This document shows, in pieces, positions 1-7,667 of a DNA stretch of 64,000 bases; the stretch's first letter is position 1, and each line of letters starts with the position of its first letter. The notes below the pieces were generated by a model that saw only the letters and a program-made list of their open reading frames with translations, was not told the DNA's origin and did not search any database. The translations under genes and the position numbers were made by a program. Source of the stretch: Myxococcales bacterium (lineage in GTDB: Bacteria; Myxococcota_A; Polyangia; Polyangiales; Polyangiaceae); NCBI GenBank assembly GCA_016191785.1, contig JACPVJ010000184.1, positions 124,001 through 188,000 of the forward strand, written 5' to 3'.

Positions 1-558
1 GCAGTCGCGCGTCGCGTCCGTCGACACGCACGAGAGCTTGCAGAAGTCGCAGCCGTCGCCGCTCACGGCGTTGCCGTCGTCGCACTCTTCGCCGGTTTGC
101 TTCTGCCCGTCGCCGCACTGCGGCGACACGCAGTTGCCGTTCACGCACACCTGGCCGTTGCCGCAGTCGGTGCCCTCGGGCAGCGGGGTGCCGGGCTTGC
201 AGGCGTGATTCGCGTCGCAGGTCTCGCTGCCGGTGCAGGGGTCGCCGTCGTCGCAGTCGGTCGCCGCTTCGCAGCTGTGGTCGCAGGTGTTCTCGCAGCC
301 GTCGGCGCCGACGAAGTTCCCGTCGTCGCACTCTTCGGCGCCCTCGAGCTTGCCGTTGCCGCAGGCGGGCCCGCTCACGCCACCGGTGCCGGCGGCCCCG
401 GCTGCTCCCGCGGCGCCGGCCGCGCCGCCGCTGCCCCCGCCGGAAGCGGTGGCTTCGCCCGTGCCGCCCTCTTCGCCGTCGCTGCAGGCTGCGGCGCTCG
501 CCGCCCCCAGAGCGACGGCACCCGTCACCGCCAACCACCGCAGAGAATGTGCTTTCAT
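1..558 (-). CDS. Cys-rich repeat lipoprotein, C-terminus cut by window edge
   Basis: The reading frame opens with ATG at 558 and runs off the left edge, so only the first 186 residues are visible. Residues 1-25 form a lipoprotein signal peptide ending in a lipobox (SAAAC, Cys25). A low-complexity Gly/Ala/Ser linker follows at about 30-65. After it come repeated cysteine motifs of the CGNG...ECDDGN...GDGC type, seen at least twice. This is the myxobacterial cysteine-rich repeat (DUF4215-like), found on surface or secreted proteins. It is divergent from the gene at 602. Exact function cannot be told from the visible part. Lipoprotein and repeat assignment are secure; the partner or ligand is unknown. 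Confidence 0.85.
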   Translation of the reverse strand, partial: MKAHSLRWLAVTGAVALGAASAAACSDGEEGGTGEATASGGGSGGAAGAAGAAGAAGTGGVSGPACGNGKLEGAEECDDGNFVGADGCENTCDHSCEAATDCDDGDPCTGSETCDANHACKPGTPLPEGTDCGNGQVCVNGNCVSPQCGDGQKQTGEECDDGNAVSGDGCDFCKLSCVSTDATRDC

Positions 559-601
559 CCGGGCCCCAGCGGACGCTAGCGCGGATCCGGAACGGAAGTG
601 A

Positions 602-2209
602 ATGCGCTCTTCGGCTTTGGCGTTAGCCTGGGAAAGCATGCGCGTCGGCGTGGCTCTGACCTTGCTCGCGGTGGGATGCGGAAAGGCCCCCGCCCGGCCG
701 AAGCATGACTCCCCCCCGGCTGCCGCAGCCGTCGCGCCCGAGACGGACGCCGAGCTCGAGCGGTGCCAGGCGAGCATTCGGTCTCTCGAGGCCGAGGCCG
801 CGGTGCCCGGCAACCCCGAGCAGGACCGTGTTCGCGCCGACGTGCTCGGCCGCGCCCGGGGCGAGCCGCTGATCTGGCTGCGCGCGCCAGAGCGCAGCGA
901 TCTCGAGTCGCTTCCGGCGGCCGCGCGGGTCACGGCCCAGGCGCTCCGAGACAAGCCAGGGTACTCGAGTGTGAAGACCGCGCTGACTCGGCATCGCGGT
1001 GACCGCGCCACCCTGCGCGCGTTGCTCTTGCGCGAGGGCTACGTCTATGCCGACGGGCCCCACGAGGCGCTCGCGCTGGTGAGCCTGCTCGAGCTGACTC
1101 TGCTCTTCGACGAGCCCGAGATCGTGCTGCAGCGTGGCGAGAAGGTGATCGAGCTCCGGCGCACCTCCGGGCGCTTCGCGACCTATCGCCATGCCGACGG
1201 TCGCCCTGCCGAGCTCTTGCTGGGCGACCGAGTGGCGGTGACCCGAGATCAGCTCGAGCAGCCCTTGCATCGCGATTTGCGCGCGCTCAGTCGCGAGGCC
1301 GGTTTCGACCGAGCGCGCATCGCGCGTCGCAGCGCCAGTGGGCTCATCGCCGAGCTGCGCTTTGGCGAGCACTGGGTGAAGACCTTGCTCGTGTCCGACG
1401 GGGCTCGGCTCAGCATTGCCTGCCACGACGCGCCCCGCGACGAGCGCGAGCGCCTCACCCGTGTTCGCCAGGGCGATGCACGTCGTCGTGCGGCCCTGGC
1501 CCAGCTCCGGGCTGCGATCGACGAGCAGGTCGCCGAGGCGGTTCCCTTCGATCGCCCCAAGGACGAAAAGACAGCCGAGCGCGATGGACAACTGCGCCCC
1601 GCGTGGCGCTTCGCGTACTCGCGGGGGCAGCCGTTCTTCAGCCACGAAGAGGTGAGCTACCCCGTGTTCGACACCCGCGGGCGACCGCTGCCACCGCAGA
1701 TGTGCGTCGACTTCGTCCTCGACAGCTTCGAGCGAGCGTCGGGCACGTGGTTCTCGCCGCGTGGCGGTGAGCTGGGTCGCAGAGCCGGCGGCCTCGACTT
1801 CGACCAGCATGGGATCAAAAACCGGCGCTCGGTGCTCGCCTTCGAGACCTTCGCCAGCGAGCACCCCGAGCTGTTCGAGCACCGGCGCCTGAAGCCCGAA
1901 GAGCGCATCCCGTTCGGGGAGCGTCAGCGCTTCTTCGGCTTCTTGCTCGAGCACGCCGACCGCTTCAGGCCCGGTGACGTGGTGGCCATCCAGGGCAAGA
2001 AGGCCGACGGACTGATCCACCAGCACGCGATCTTGATCGAAGACACCGACCCGCTGACGGGCTTTCCCGACGCGCTGGCCGACCAGATGAAGCGCCCGCG
2101 TCGCCGCACGTGGGAAGGGATCATGGCCGAGGCGCCGCTCCGCAGTCTGCTCTTTCACGTGCGCCCCAAGCCCGCGGTGCTCGATGCGCTGGTCGCCGGT
2201 GGCGCCTGA
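602..2209 (+). CDS. Putative lipoprotein with C-terminal Cys/His hydrolase-like domain
   Basis: A 535-residue protein. Two in-frame starts are plausible: ATG 602 (preceded by GGAAG) and ATG 638. The second gives a compact lipoprotein signal (MRVGVALTLLAVGC). A charged helical region follows. The C-terminal part (about residues 350-530) has PPQMCVDFV (Cys368) and, about 105 residues later, HQHAILIED (His473/His475). This spacing is reminiscent of NlpC/P60- or CHAP-like papain-fold amidases, where a Cys at a helix N-terminus pairs with a His on a strand. The family was not identified with certainty, and catalysis is inference. The stop lies 3 bp from the stop of the convergent gene at 2213. Confidence 0.7.
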   Translation: MRSSALALAWESMRVGVALTLLAVGCGKAPARPKHDSPPAAAAVAPETDAELERCQASIRSLEAEAAVPGNPEQDRVRADVLGRARGEPLIWLRAPERSDLESLPAAARVTAQALRDKPGYSSVKTALTRHRGDRATLRALLLREGYVYADGPHEALALVSLLELTLLFDEPEIVLQRGEKVIELRRTSGRFATYRHADGRPAELLLGDRVAVTRDQLEQPLHRDLRALSREAGFDRARIARRSASGLIAELRFGEHWVKTLLVSDGARLSIACHDAPRDERERLTRVRQGDARRRAALAQLRAAIDEQVAEAVPFDRPKDEKTAERDGQLRPAWRFAYSRGQPFFSHEEVSYPVFDTRGRPLPPQMCVDFVLDSFERASGTWFSPRGGELGRRAGGLDFDQHGIKNRRSVLAFETFASEHPELFEHRRLKPEERIPFGERQRFFGFLLEHADRFRPGDVVAIQGKKADGLIHQHAILIEDTDPLTGFPDALADQMKRPRRRTWEGIMAEAPLRSLLFHVRPKPAVLDALVAGGA

Positions 2210-2212
2210 CGC

Positions 2213-3493
2213 TCAGAACTGCCCGCCCACGCCCAATGTCGAACGACGCGCCTCGACCGGCATCTTGGGCCCGTCCGGGTTGGCGGGCTCGATCTCGACG
2301 TACGACCCGCTGTTCACAATCAGCAATATGCCCGGCACGGTGAGCCCGATGCCGACCGGCAGCGTGATCAGCCCGGCGGTCAGCGTGCCGCTCTGGTCCT
2401 TGGCTGCGCCCACGAAGGTCAGCGCCGCGCCCGTCAGGATGCCGATCCCACCGAACGAGGTCATCACGATGCCGCCCGCGAGCTTCCCGGTCCTGGTGGG
2501 GTAGGCCCGGGCGTCGAGCTTGTCGCCCTTGGCCTTCTGGTCGCGCAGATCCGGCATCTCGATCCGCTCGTTGCGCTCGTACCAGGCTTTTTCGTAGACG
2601 AAGGTGAAGGGCACCGCCGGGTCGACCCACCGCGAGCACGGCGTGCTGCACAGCTTCCGGTCGTTGATCGCGATGTCGTATTGATGATCGGGGTTCGCCG
2701 AGAGGAAGTTCACCTTCACCGAGCCCTGCGGGCCGCGGTCGGCCAGCTCTTTGGGCAGCGGCCAGAGGAACACCTGGATCGGCGAGCGACACTCGGCGTT
2801 CGCAGACTCGTCGGTCGACGCCTTGCACGCGTCGGGCGAGCCGGCTTCGCGCAGCACCGACTCCGAGCTCTGGGTCCCGCCGCCCGTGGTGCCCACGCCC
2901 GTCACCCCCACCCCGCCCTTGGCCTTCACGCTCCCGCCGGCGCGGAGCTTGAAGGCCCCGACCGAGAGCGCACCGACCACGTGGCTCGCTCCAGTGCAGG
3001 CTGCGTCTTCCGAGACCTGCTTGTCCCACCCCCGGAGCTCGAGCTGCCCCGCGATGGTGGTCTGAACGGCGAGCCGGCCGCGGCGTTCGAGCTCGCCCTC
3101 GAGGGACACTGCTCCCAGTGGGAGCTTGGCGTAGAGCTCGTCCGCGTCGTGGATCTCGACCACGTCGGTGGTGGTCGTGGTGCGCCGCCAGCCGTACGAG
3201 CCGCGCACGCGGCACTGCGGCAAGAGCTTCATCTCGCAACCCGAGAAGCTGACGACCACGCCGCCTTCGCGCAGCCGTGCTTCGAGGTTGGCCTTCTCGG
3301 ACGCGGGCCACTCGGTGACCAGCGGGTTCTCGGAGCTGGCCGCGACCTTGCACTTGGCCTGGCCCGTCGACGCCTCGGGTGCTTTGGCCGTCAGCGCTCC
3401 ACCGCTGCCGCCGCCCGTGAGCGGGTTCCCGCACGCCGCCAGCCCCAAGAGCCCCGACACCCATCCCCAGTGCTTCGCGCTCGGCTGGGCCAC
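2213..3493 (-). CDS. Lipoprotein, paralogue of the protein at 14968-16242
   Basis: I chose GTG at 3493. It yields a 426-residue lipoprotein precursor (MAQPSAKHWGW..LAAC) close in length to its 424-residue paralogue. A TTG at 3523 would overlap luxC by 20 bp. Shared blocks with the paralogue include GQAKCKVAAS/EQAKCKVAAS, TEWPASEK, the VVxxSGCEMK region, DADELYAKLPLGA/NADELFAKLPLGA, CRSPIQVFL/CASPIQVFL and LCSTPCSR/LCEVPCSR. Near the C-terminus there is a hydrophobic pair of segments rich in Gly/Ile/Leu, followed by a short tail. A PEGA-like 'xLCxxPCS' element suggests a surface carbohydrate- or peptidoglycan-associated fold, but this is a guess. Function is unknown. Confidence 0.82.
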   Translation of the reverse strand: MAQPSAKHWGWVSGLLGLAACGNPLTGGGSGGALTAKAPEASTGQAKCKVAASSENPLVTEWPASEKANLEARLREGGVVVSFSGCEMKLLPQCRVRGSYGWRRTTTTTDVVEIHDADELYAKLPLGAVSLEGELERRGRLAVQTTIAGQLELRGWDKQVSEDAACTGASHVVGALSVGAFKLRAGGSVKAKGGVGVTGVGTTGGGTQSSESVLREAGSPDACKASTDESANAECRSPIQVFLWPLPKELADRGPQGSVKVNFLSANPDHQYDIAINDRKLCSTPCSRWVDPAVPFTFVYEKAWYERNERIEMPDLRDQKAKGDKLDARAYPTRTGKLAGGIVMTSFGGIGILTGAALTFVGAAKDQSGTLTAGLITLPVGIGLTVPGILLIVNSGSYVEIEPANPDGPKMPVEARRSTLGVGGQF

Positions 3494-3503
3494 GGCGCCA
3501 AGC

Positions 3504-4550
3504 CTAACCTGGATCTTCGCCAACGACTCGTGACTTGGAGGCCGGCCGTAGATCCACGGGGCCGTCGAACGGCGGCCGCTGCATCGCCCCCAAGGCGCAG
3601 CGCCGCGCGCCCGGAAACAGGCCTTCGGCCGCTTGCGCCAAGCCCTCCGAGGTGCCCACGCAGGTCACCTCAGGAGCATTTCCGGCGAGCCAGTCGAGCT
3701 GCCTGTCCGAGCGGACGACGACCATCGTCCTTCCGCCCGGCGCGGGGACCAAGCGTTGCTCTGCGTCGTCCAGCGCGACCCAGCCTGGCCCGGCGGCGAA
3801 CACCTCACCGGCGTAGGTCAGCGTGTCGCGCACCCGCACGCGTTCGGCCAGAGCTGCGTCGTCCAACCGCCCGAGCGGAATCGCCGCGGCTCTAGTCTCG
3901 AGCTCGTCGGCCAGCTCGCGGGCGAAGGCGCGGGCCTCGTTCCGCGTTCCCACGACCACCGCGACGCGCGGGCTCAGGCAGCCGCGCTGGTCGAAGGGCA
4001 CGATGTCTCGCACCAACGCCGTAGCGGCCCCCGGCGCCGCCCCTTCCACCAGCGCGAGCCCGAACCCGGACCCGTGGGCGTGGAGGACCACGCCGTGGGG
4101 CAGGCGCCGCAGCACTCGCCCCAGCGTCTCGTCCGCGCCGTAGGCCCACACGTGGTCTCCGGGCAGCAAGGCCAGCTCGTTGGTCAGCTCGAACTGCCCC
4201 GACGCTGCGTGCAGAAGCCGCGGTAACACCGGCTCGCGCCGCGACGCTCGCACGAGCACCCGATCCGACTGCCCGAGCGCGAGGGCGATGGCGCGGAGCG
4301 GAGCCGTGAACACGTTGGCGGCCAGCTGGACCCACACCCGCGGCGTGGGCGCCACGGATCGCGAGAGCGCGGTGATCTCGGCGTCGGACGGCGTCTCCAA
4401 GATCTCCGAGAGCGCCAGCTCGACGTTCTCGGGGGACAGCCCCGTGCTCGCGGGCAGCTCGGCGCGCGCGGCGTGGCCCAGCTCATCCCTCGGGTCCTTC
4501 AGGCGTTGTGCCGCCTGGACCAAGGAGCGGACGCGGGCTTCGGGGGACAC
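3504..4550 (-). CDS. luxC: LuxC-like acyl-CoA/acyl-protein reductase
   Basis: A 348-residue protein with a GTG start at 4550. It matches the aldehyde-dehydrogenase-like LuxC family, the reductase that converts an activated acyl group (acyl-CoA or acyl-LuxE) to the fatty aldehyde using NADPH. The putative nucleophile is Cys191 in FDQRGCLSPR, which is the typical LuxC position after a Gly-rich segment around residues 150-175 (HAHGSGFGLA). At 348 residues it is shorter than luminous-bacterial LuxC (about 480). No luxA or luxB (luciferase) is present. A LuxE-like activating enzyme lies on the same strand at 6624-7667, about 2.1 kb upstream in transcription order. Family assignment is confident; the substrate is unknown. 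Confidence 0.85.
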   Translation of the reverse strand: MSPEARVRSLVQAAQRLKDPRDELGHAARAELPASTGLSPENVELALSEILETPSDAEITALSRSVAPTPRVWVQLAANVFTAPLRAIALALGQSDRVLVRASRREPVLPRLLHAASGQFELTNELALLPGDHVWAYGADETLGRVLRRLPHGVVLHAHGSGFGLALVEGAAPGAATALVRDIVPFDQRGCLSPRVAVVVGTRNEARAFARELADELETRAAAIPLGRLDDAALAERVRVRDTLTYAGEVFAAGPGWVALDDAEQRLVPAPGGRTMVVVRSDRQLDWLAGNAPEVTCVGTSEGLAQAAEGLFPGARRCALGAMQRPPFDGPVDLRPASKSRVVGEDPG

Positions 4551-4792
4551 GCGACGAGGTCTAGTATGCTTCGGCGCTCGCCGTCAGTCGCTCGCAACTC
4601 ACCCCTGGTGATGAACCTCGCCCTCTGGAGCCTGGTCTCGAGCAGCTGCTCGCTGGCCCGCGAGGCCATCGGTTGAGGTTGCCCCCCTCGTCCGTGCTCG
4701 GCGGCTTCCCCGCCAGCGCGCGGCCGACCCCTCCCCGGCGTTCGCCTCGCTCGCGCAGGAGGGGTACGAGATTCAGGAAGCTGCCCCAATGA

Positions 4793-5119
4793 CTAGCCGC
4801 ACCCGACCGCGAACCCGAGCGCCTTGCAGACTTCCAGCATCCGCTCTGGCGCGAGTCCCGTCACCCGGCGACCCAGCGCGACCTTCGGTACCGTGACGAC
4901 GTGGTCGAGATTCACGGCGCAGGGGGTCCGCATGCCGTCGCCCTGAGTGAGGGCGACCTCGGTCGGGATGTCACGAATGGTCGAAGTGATCGGTGCCACT
5001 GTGACTCGATTCAAGTATCGAATCGCGGAGGTTCGCGTCAGCACGACGACCGGACGTTGCTTGTCCGGCGGTGGAAACCGCACCATGCGGACGTCACCGC
5101 GCGCTATTTCTCCGGCCAT
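4793..5119 (-). CDS. MazF/PemK-family toxin (endoribonuclease)
   Basis: A 108-residue protein. The start at 5119 is chosen because the MazF fold begins immediately after it (MAGEIARGDVRMVRFPPPDKQRPVVVL is spread over residues 1-27). Hallmarks are the GDV...RPVVVLT strand-loop, with Arg and Pro of the RP motif, and later VAPITSTIRDIPTEV. MazF/PemK toxins cleave mRNA in a sequence-specific way. The gene overlaps the upstream ribbon-helix-helix gene by 16 bp, which is typical of a toxin-antitoxin operon. It appears intact. Confidence 0.9.
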   Translation of the reverse strand: MAGEIARGDVRMVRFPPPDKQRPVVVLTRTSAIRYLNRVTVAPITSTIRDIPTEVALTQGDGMRTPCAVNLDHVVTVPKVALGRRVTGLAPERMLEVCKALGFAVGCG

Positions 5120-5337
5120 GCCTGCACCGCGTCCCAGGCGTCGAACTCTCCAGGCGCCACTGGCTTGCGCTCGTAACCCGCACGATGGCGCGCCGCGAGC
5201 TCGGCCTCGGCGCGCTTCGTGGCGTAGAAGGCGACGGCGCGTCGAATCAGCGCGGAACGGTTCACACCCGCACTCCGCGCCTCCCGGTCGGCCAGCTTCA
5301 GCGTCCGCGCGTCGACGACGACTTGAATCGTCTTCAT
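5104..5337 (-). CDS. Ribbon-helix-helix antitoxin
   Basis: A 77-residue protein starting MKTIQVVVDARTLK at ATG 5337. The N-terminal beta strand (about residues 2-9) followed by two helices with LKLADREARSAGVNRSALIRRAV is the ribbon-helix-helix DNA-binding pattern of type II antitoxins. The acidic, Trp-containing C-terminus (FDAWDAVQAWPEK) would bind the toxin. The 3' end overlaps the MazF-type toxin gene by 16 bp. An inverted repeat lies directly upstream of the start (5341-5370) and probably serves for autorepression. Confidence 0.88.
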   Translation of the reverse strand: MKTIQVVVDARTLKLADREARSAGVNRSALIRRAVAFYATKRAEAELAARHRAGYERKPVAPGEFDAWDAVQAWPEK

Positions 5338-5340
5338 ACT

Positions 5341-5370
5341 TGTGGAGTCTACTCCACAGTACACTCCACA
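5341..5370. promoter_or_regulatory. Operator-like repeats of the toxin-antitoxin operon
   Basis: TGTGGAGT (5341-5348) and ACTCCACA (5351-5358) form a perfect 8-bp inverted repeat with a 2-bp spacer. A third copy, ACTCCACA, lies at 5363-5370, 12 bp after the second in direct orientation. The array starts 3 bp upstream of the antitoxin start codon. Ribbon-helix-helix antitoxins commonly bind such short dyads cooperatively, so this is the likely autoregulatory operator. The repeat is seen directly; the role is inferred. Confidence 0.7.
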
Positions 5371-5389
5371 GCAAGCCGGGGACGGCTCG

Positions 5390-6304
5390 TCAGGAGCAGA
5401 CCTTCCACGACAGATCGTCGAACACCCAGCCGATGCTCGGGAGCCAGCAGCACGGCGCCGTCGGATCTTCCTGACCCTGCGGGCCGTAGCACTCGAGGCT
5501 CCCGCCGTCGAAGCTGAGCACGACGTTCCAGGTGTCGCCTGGGTTGGCGATCAGCTTGGCCCCGCTCGGGATCGTGCCCTGGTGCGTCGTGGGTCCGAGG
5601 TCGGCGCTCAGCGTGCCCTGATCGGCGTCGAACACGACCTTGGCGGTGTGCTTCGCGCCCGCGCTGACGCCGTGACTTGCGGCGAAGACCTTGGCCTCCA
5701 CGTCGGTCGTGCCGCAGCCGCTGCCCGAGTGGTACTGCTGCTTGTAGTAGGTCTCGGCTTGGCCCTTGTTGCCCGCGCCGTGGCCCGGGGCAGGCCCGTG
5801 CAAGGTGAGCTCGAACAAGTTGCCGCCTTTGCACCAGTGCGACCCCCGCTTCAGCGCGACCAGGGACTCGAACGCGGGAAACCCGCTCTTGGTGCCGCCG
5901 CCCGCGGCAGGGTTGTAACAGGTGGGGCTCCAGGCCGTCGCGGTGTATCCGAAAGTCAGCTCGACCCGGCGGTACTCCACACCCACGTCGAGGGGCAGCG
6001 GGACGCGTTTGAACTGTTCGGCGGACGACACGACGTAGTGAAAGGTCGAGGTGCCGCTCTTGCAAGTCAGTGCTCCCGAATCGCCCCCCGCGCTGCCCCC
6101 GGTCGAGCTCCCCGCGCTGCCGCCGACCCCAGCCGCACCGCCAGCGGGCCCGCCGTCCGCGCCGCCGACTCCCGCGGTGCCGCCGCTGCCTCCCACGCTG
6201 GCGTCCAGGCCACCGGCACCGCCTTCGGCGACGCCCGTGACCGAGTCGTCGCCGCAGGCCGTCGCGATCGCCGCCAAGAAAACGATCAGGGTCGAGGTGC
6301 GCAT
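5390..6304 (-). CDS. Lipoprotein with Gly/Ala-rich linker, unknown function
   Basis: A 304-residue protein from ATG 6304. An upstream ATG at 6427 would add 41 residues that do not look like a signal peptide. MRTSTLIVFLAAIATAC gives a clear lipobox with Cys17. Residues about 25-85 are a Gly/Ala/Ser linker. The remaining 220 residues include the motif HYVVSSAEQFKRVPLPLDVG and look like a beta-sandwich with several Cys (HWCKGG, GSGCGTTD, LECYG, APCCWLP). This is compatible with a carbohydrate-binding or concanavalin-like fold, though no family is recognised. It is predicted to be anchored in the outer membrane. No operon partner is evident. Confidence 0.75.
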   Translation of the reverse strand: MRTSTLIVFLAAIATACGDDSVTGVAEGGAGGLDASVGGSGGTAGVGGADGGPAGGAAGVGGSAGSSTGGSAGGDSGALTCKSGTSTFHYVVSSAEQFKRVPLPLDVGVEYRRVELTFGYTATAWSPTCYNPAAGGGTKSGFPAFESLVALKRGSHWCKGGNLFELTLHGPAPGHGAGNKGQAETYYKQQYHSGSGCGTTDVEAKVFAASHGVSAGAKHTAKVVFDADQGTLSADLGPTTHQGTIPSGAKLIANPGDTWNVVLSFDGGSLECYGPQGQEDPTAPCCWLPSIGWVFDDLSWKVCS

Positions 6305-6360
6305 GGTCTCGAAGGTACTCGGCGCGGGCGGCGAGAACCAGCCGAGGCCCCTGGCACGCT

Positions 6361-6573
6361 TCAGTTCTCGAACGGGTCCAGGTTGATCGTGATCACCTCT
6401 TCCCCTGCCTCTTGCAGCGCTCGACAAATCGGGCAGTCGTCGTAGGGCGCGGTGCGAGACCCGCCCGAATAGTCGATCACGAAGTGAACCTCTTCGCCCG
6501 TCGGCCGGTTTGCGGTCTCGGTATCGGACCGCGCCTGATCATGCTTTCGTTTGAACTGTTTCTTGAGGGACAT
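6361..6573 (-). CDS. Small CxxC protein (putative metal-binding)
   Basis: A 70-residue protein from ATG 6573 (MSLKKQFKRKHDQARSD). It has a basic N-terminus followed by an acidic, strand-rich part with DDCPICRALQEAGEEV, a single CxxC pair near residue 50. The single pair could bind a metal upon dimerisation or act as a redox site. The small size and intact frame between two genes on the same strand suggest a real small gene. It lies 50 bp downstream of the luxE-like stop, so it may be cotranscribed with it. Function is unknown. Confidence 0.6.
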   Translation of the reverse strand: MSLKKQFKRKHDQARSDTETANRPTGEEVHFVIDYSGGSRTAPYDDCPICRALQEAGEEVITINLDPFEN

Positions 6574-6623
6574 GCCCGAGCTTCGGCTCGCGCCTCGGGC
6601 GAGTTGCGGTTTTTGTGCTGCGG

Positions 6624-7667
6624 TCAGCCCAGCATCGTCTCGATCGACAGCGAGCACCCGCGCGCCGGAGCGCCGGGCCTTCGGCCGAGCAGCTCGATGC
6701 CCGAACCTCTTCGACGCACCTGGTCTTGGGTCAGCACCGCCACCGCGCTGTCGACGTTGGCCAGATCGACGAAGCGCGCGAGGCCCACCTCGCCGTCGGG
6801 CACCTCGACCAGGCTCACCGGATCCACCGGCGTCACCCGGAGCCACGGCGGGGGCACGTACACGCCCGGCTCTGCCTCGTAGAGCTGGCTCGACAGCTCG
6901 GTCATGCCGTACTCGCCGATCACCTGCGCTCCGCCGAAGGCCCGGGCCACCCGCGCGTACAGGGCCGCGGGATCCACCGCGTGCGTCCGCCCCTTGAACC
7001 CGCCGGTCTGCATCACCCGTGAGCCGTGCGGGGCCCGGAGCGCGGCCGGGCCCAGCCGTTCGACCAGGGCCGCGAGCGCGAAGGCGGGCGCGAGCATCAG
7101 CAGCGGGCGCCCCTCGGAGCGCGCTGCTCCGACCGCTGCCTCGAGGGCCGGCCTGCGGATCTCGTCACCGTCGATCAGCCAGGCGTCTCGCTCGGCGCCG
7201 TCGAACGCGCGCATGAACAGTCGCATCATGTACCCGAGCGACGACTCGCCGGGGTCCCCGGGGTCGCGCGCCAGCGCCACCACCACGGGCTTCGCGTCGG
7301 GTGGGCACAGAGCGCGCCGCCCCGAGGCCAGCGCGACCGCGGCATAGGTGTCCAGCGTGCGCAGCACGTGTACGCCGCGATCGCTGCCAGTGGTGCCGCT
7401 GGTCGCGAAGCGCGCGGCGTCGAGCTCCGGCGGGTGGACCGCGACCCGAGTCAGCCGGAAGGCGTCGGTCGGGACCGCGGGGATCTGGTCGGCGCGCGAG
7501 GGCTCGCCGCGCAGCGCGCAGAGCCGGCGATAGCCGGGAGACCAGCGCGCCTGGAAGCGCGCGAGGTCGAGGGCCAGGCGGTCGAAGCTCTCGCTCTCGC
7601 CACCCCGCACGAACGCACGCACTCGCGCGTGGAGGGCCTCGGACTCGTCGACCACGGTCACCGACAT
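6624..7667 (-). CDS. luxE: LuxE-like acyl-protein synthetase
   Basis: A 347-residue protein from ATG 7667, overlapping the aminotransferase stop by 10 bp. It is an adenylate-forming enzyme of the LuxE/PaaK superfamily. The phosphate-binding loop is FATSGTTGSDRGVH, and GEYGMTELSSQLYE is the AMP-site motif. The C-terminal ARGCSL contains Cys338, ten residues from the end, matching the cysteine that is acylated in LuxE. LuxE activates a fatty acid with ATP and passes the acyl group to LuxC for reduction to aldehyde. There is no luciferase nearby, so the aldehyde must serve another purpose. Tight coupling to an aminotransferase is notable. Confidence 0.87.
   Translation of the reverse strand: MSVTVVDESEALHARVRAFVRGGESESFDRLALDLARFQARWSPGYRRLCALRGEPSRADQIPAVPTDAFRLTRVAVHPPELDAARFATSGTTGSDRGVHVLRTLDTYAAVALASGRRALCPPDAKPVVVALARDPGDPGESSLGYMMRLFMRAFDGAERDAWLIDGDEIRRPALEAAVGAARSEGRPLLMLAPAFALAALVERLGPAALRAPHGSRVMQTGGFKGRTHAVDPAALYARVARAFGGAQVIGEYGMTELSSQLYEAEPGVYVPPPWLRVTPVDPVSLVEVPDGEVGLARFVDLANVDSAVAVLTQDQVRRRGSGIELLGRRPGAPARGCSLSIETMLG

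Noticed and set aside
4499..4789. Open frame of 96 codons upstream of luxC
   Set aside because: It overlaps luxC, is Arg/Pro-rich with no motif, and has no ribosome-binding site. I see no gene in 4551-4792.
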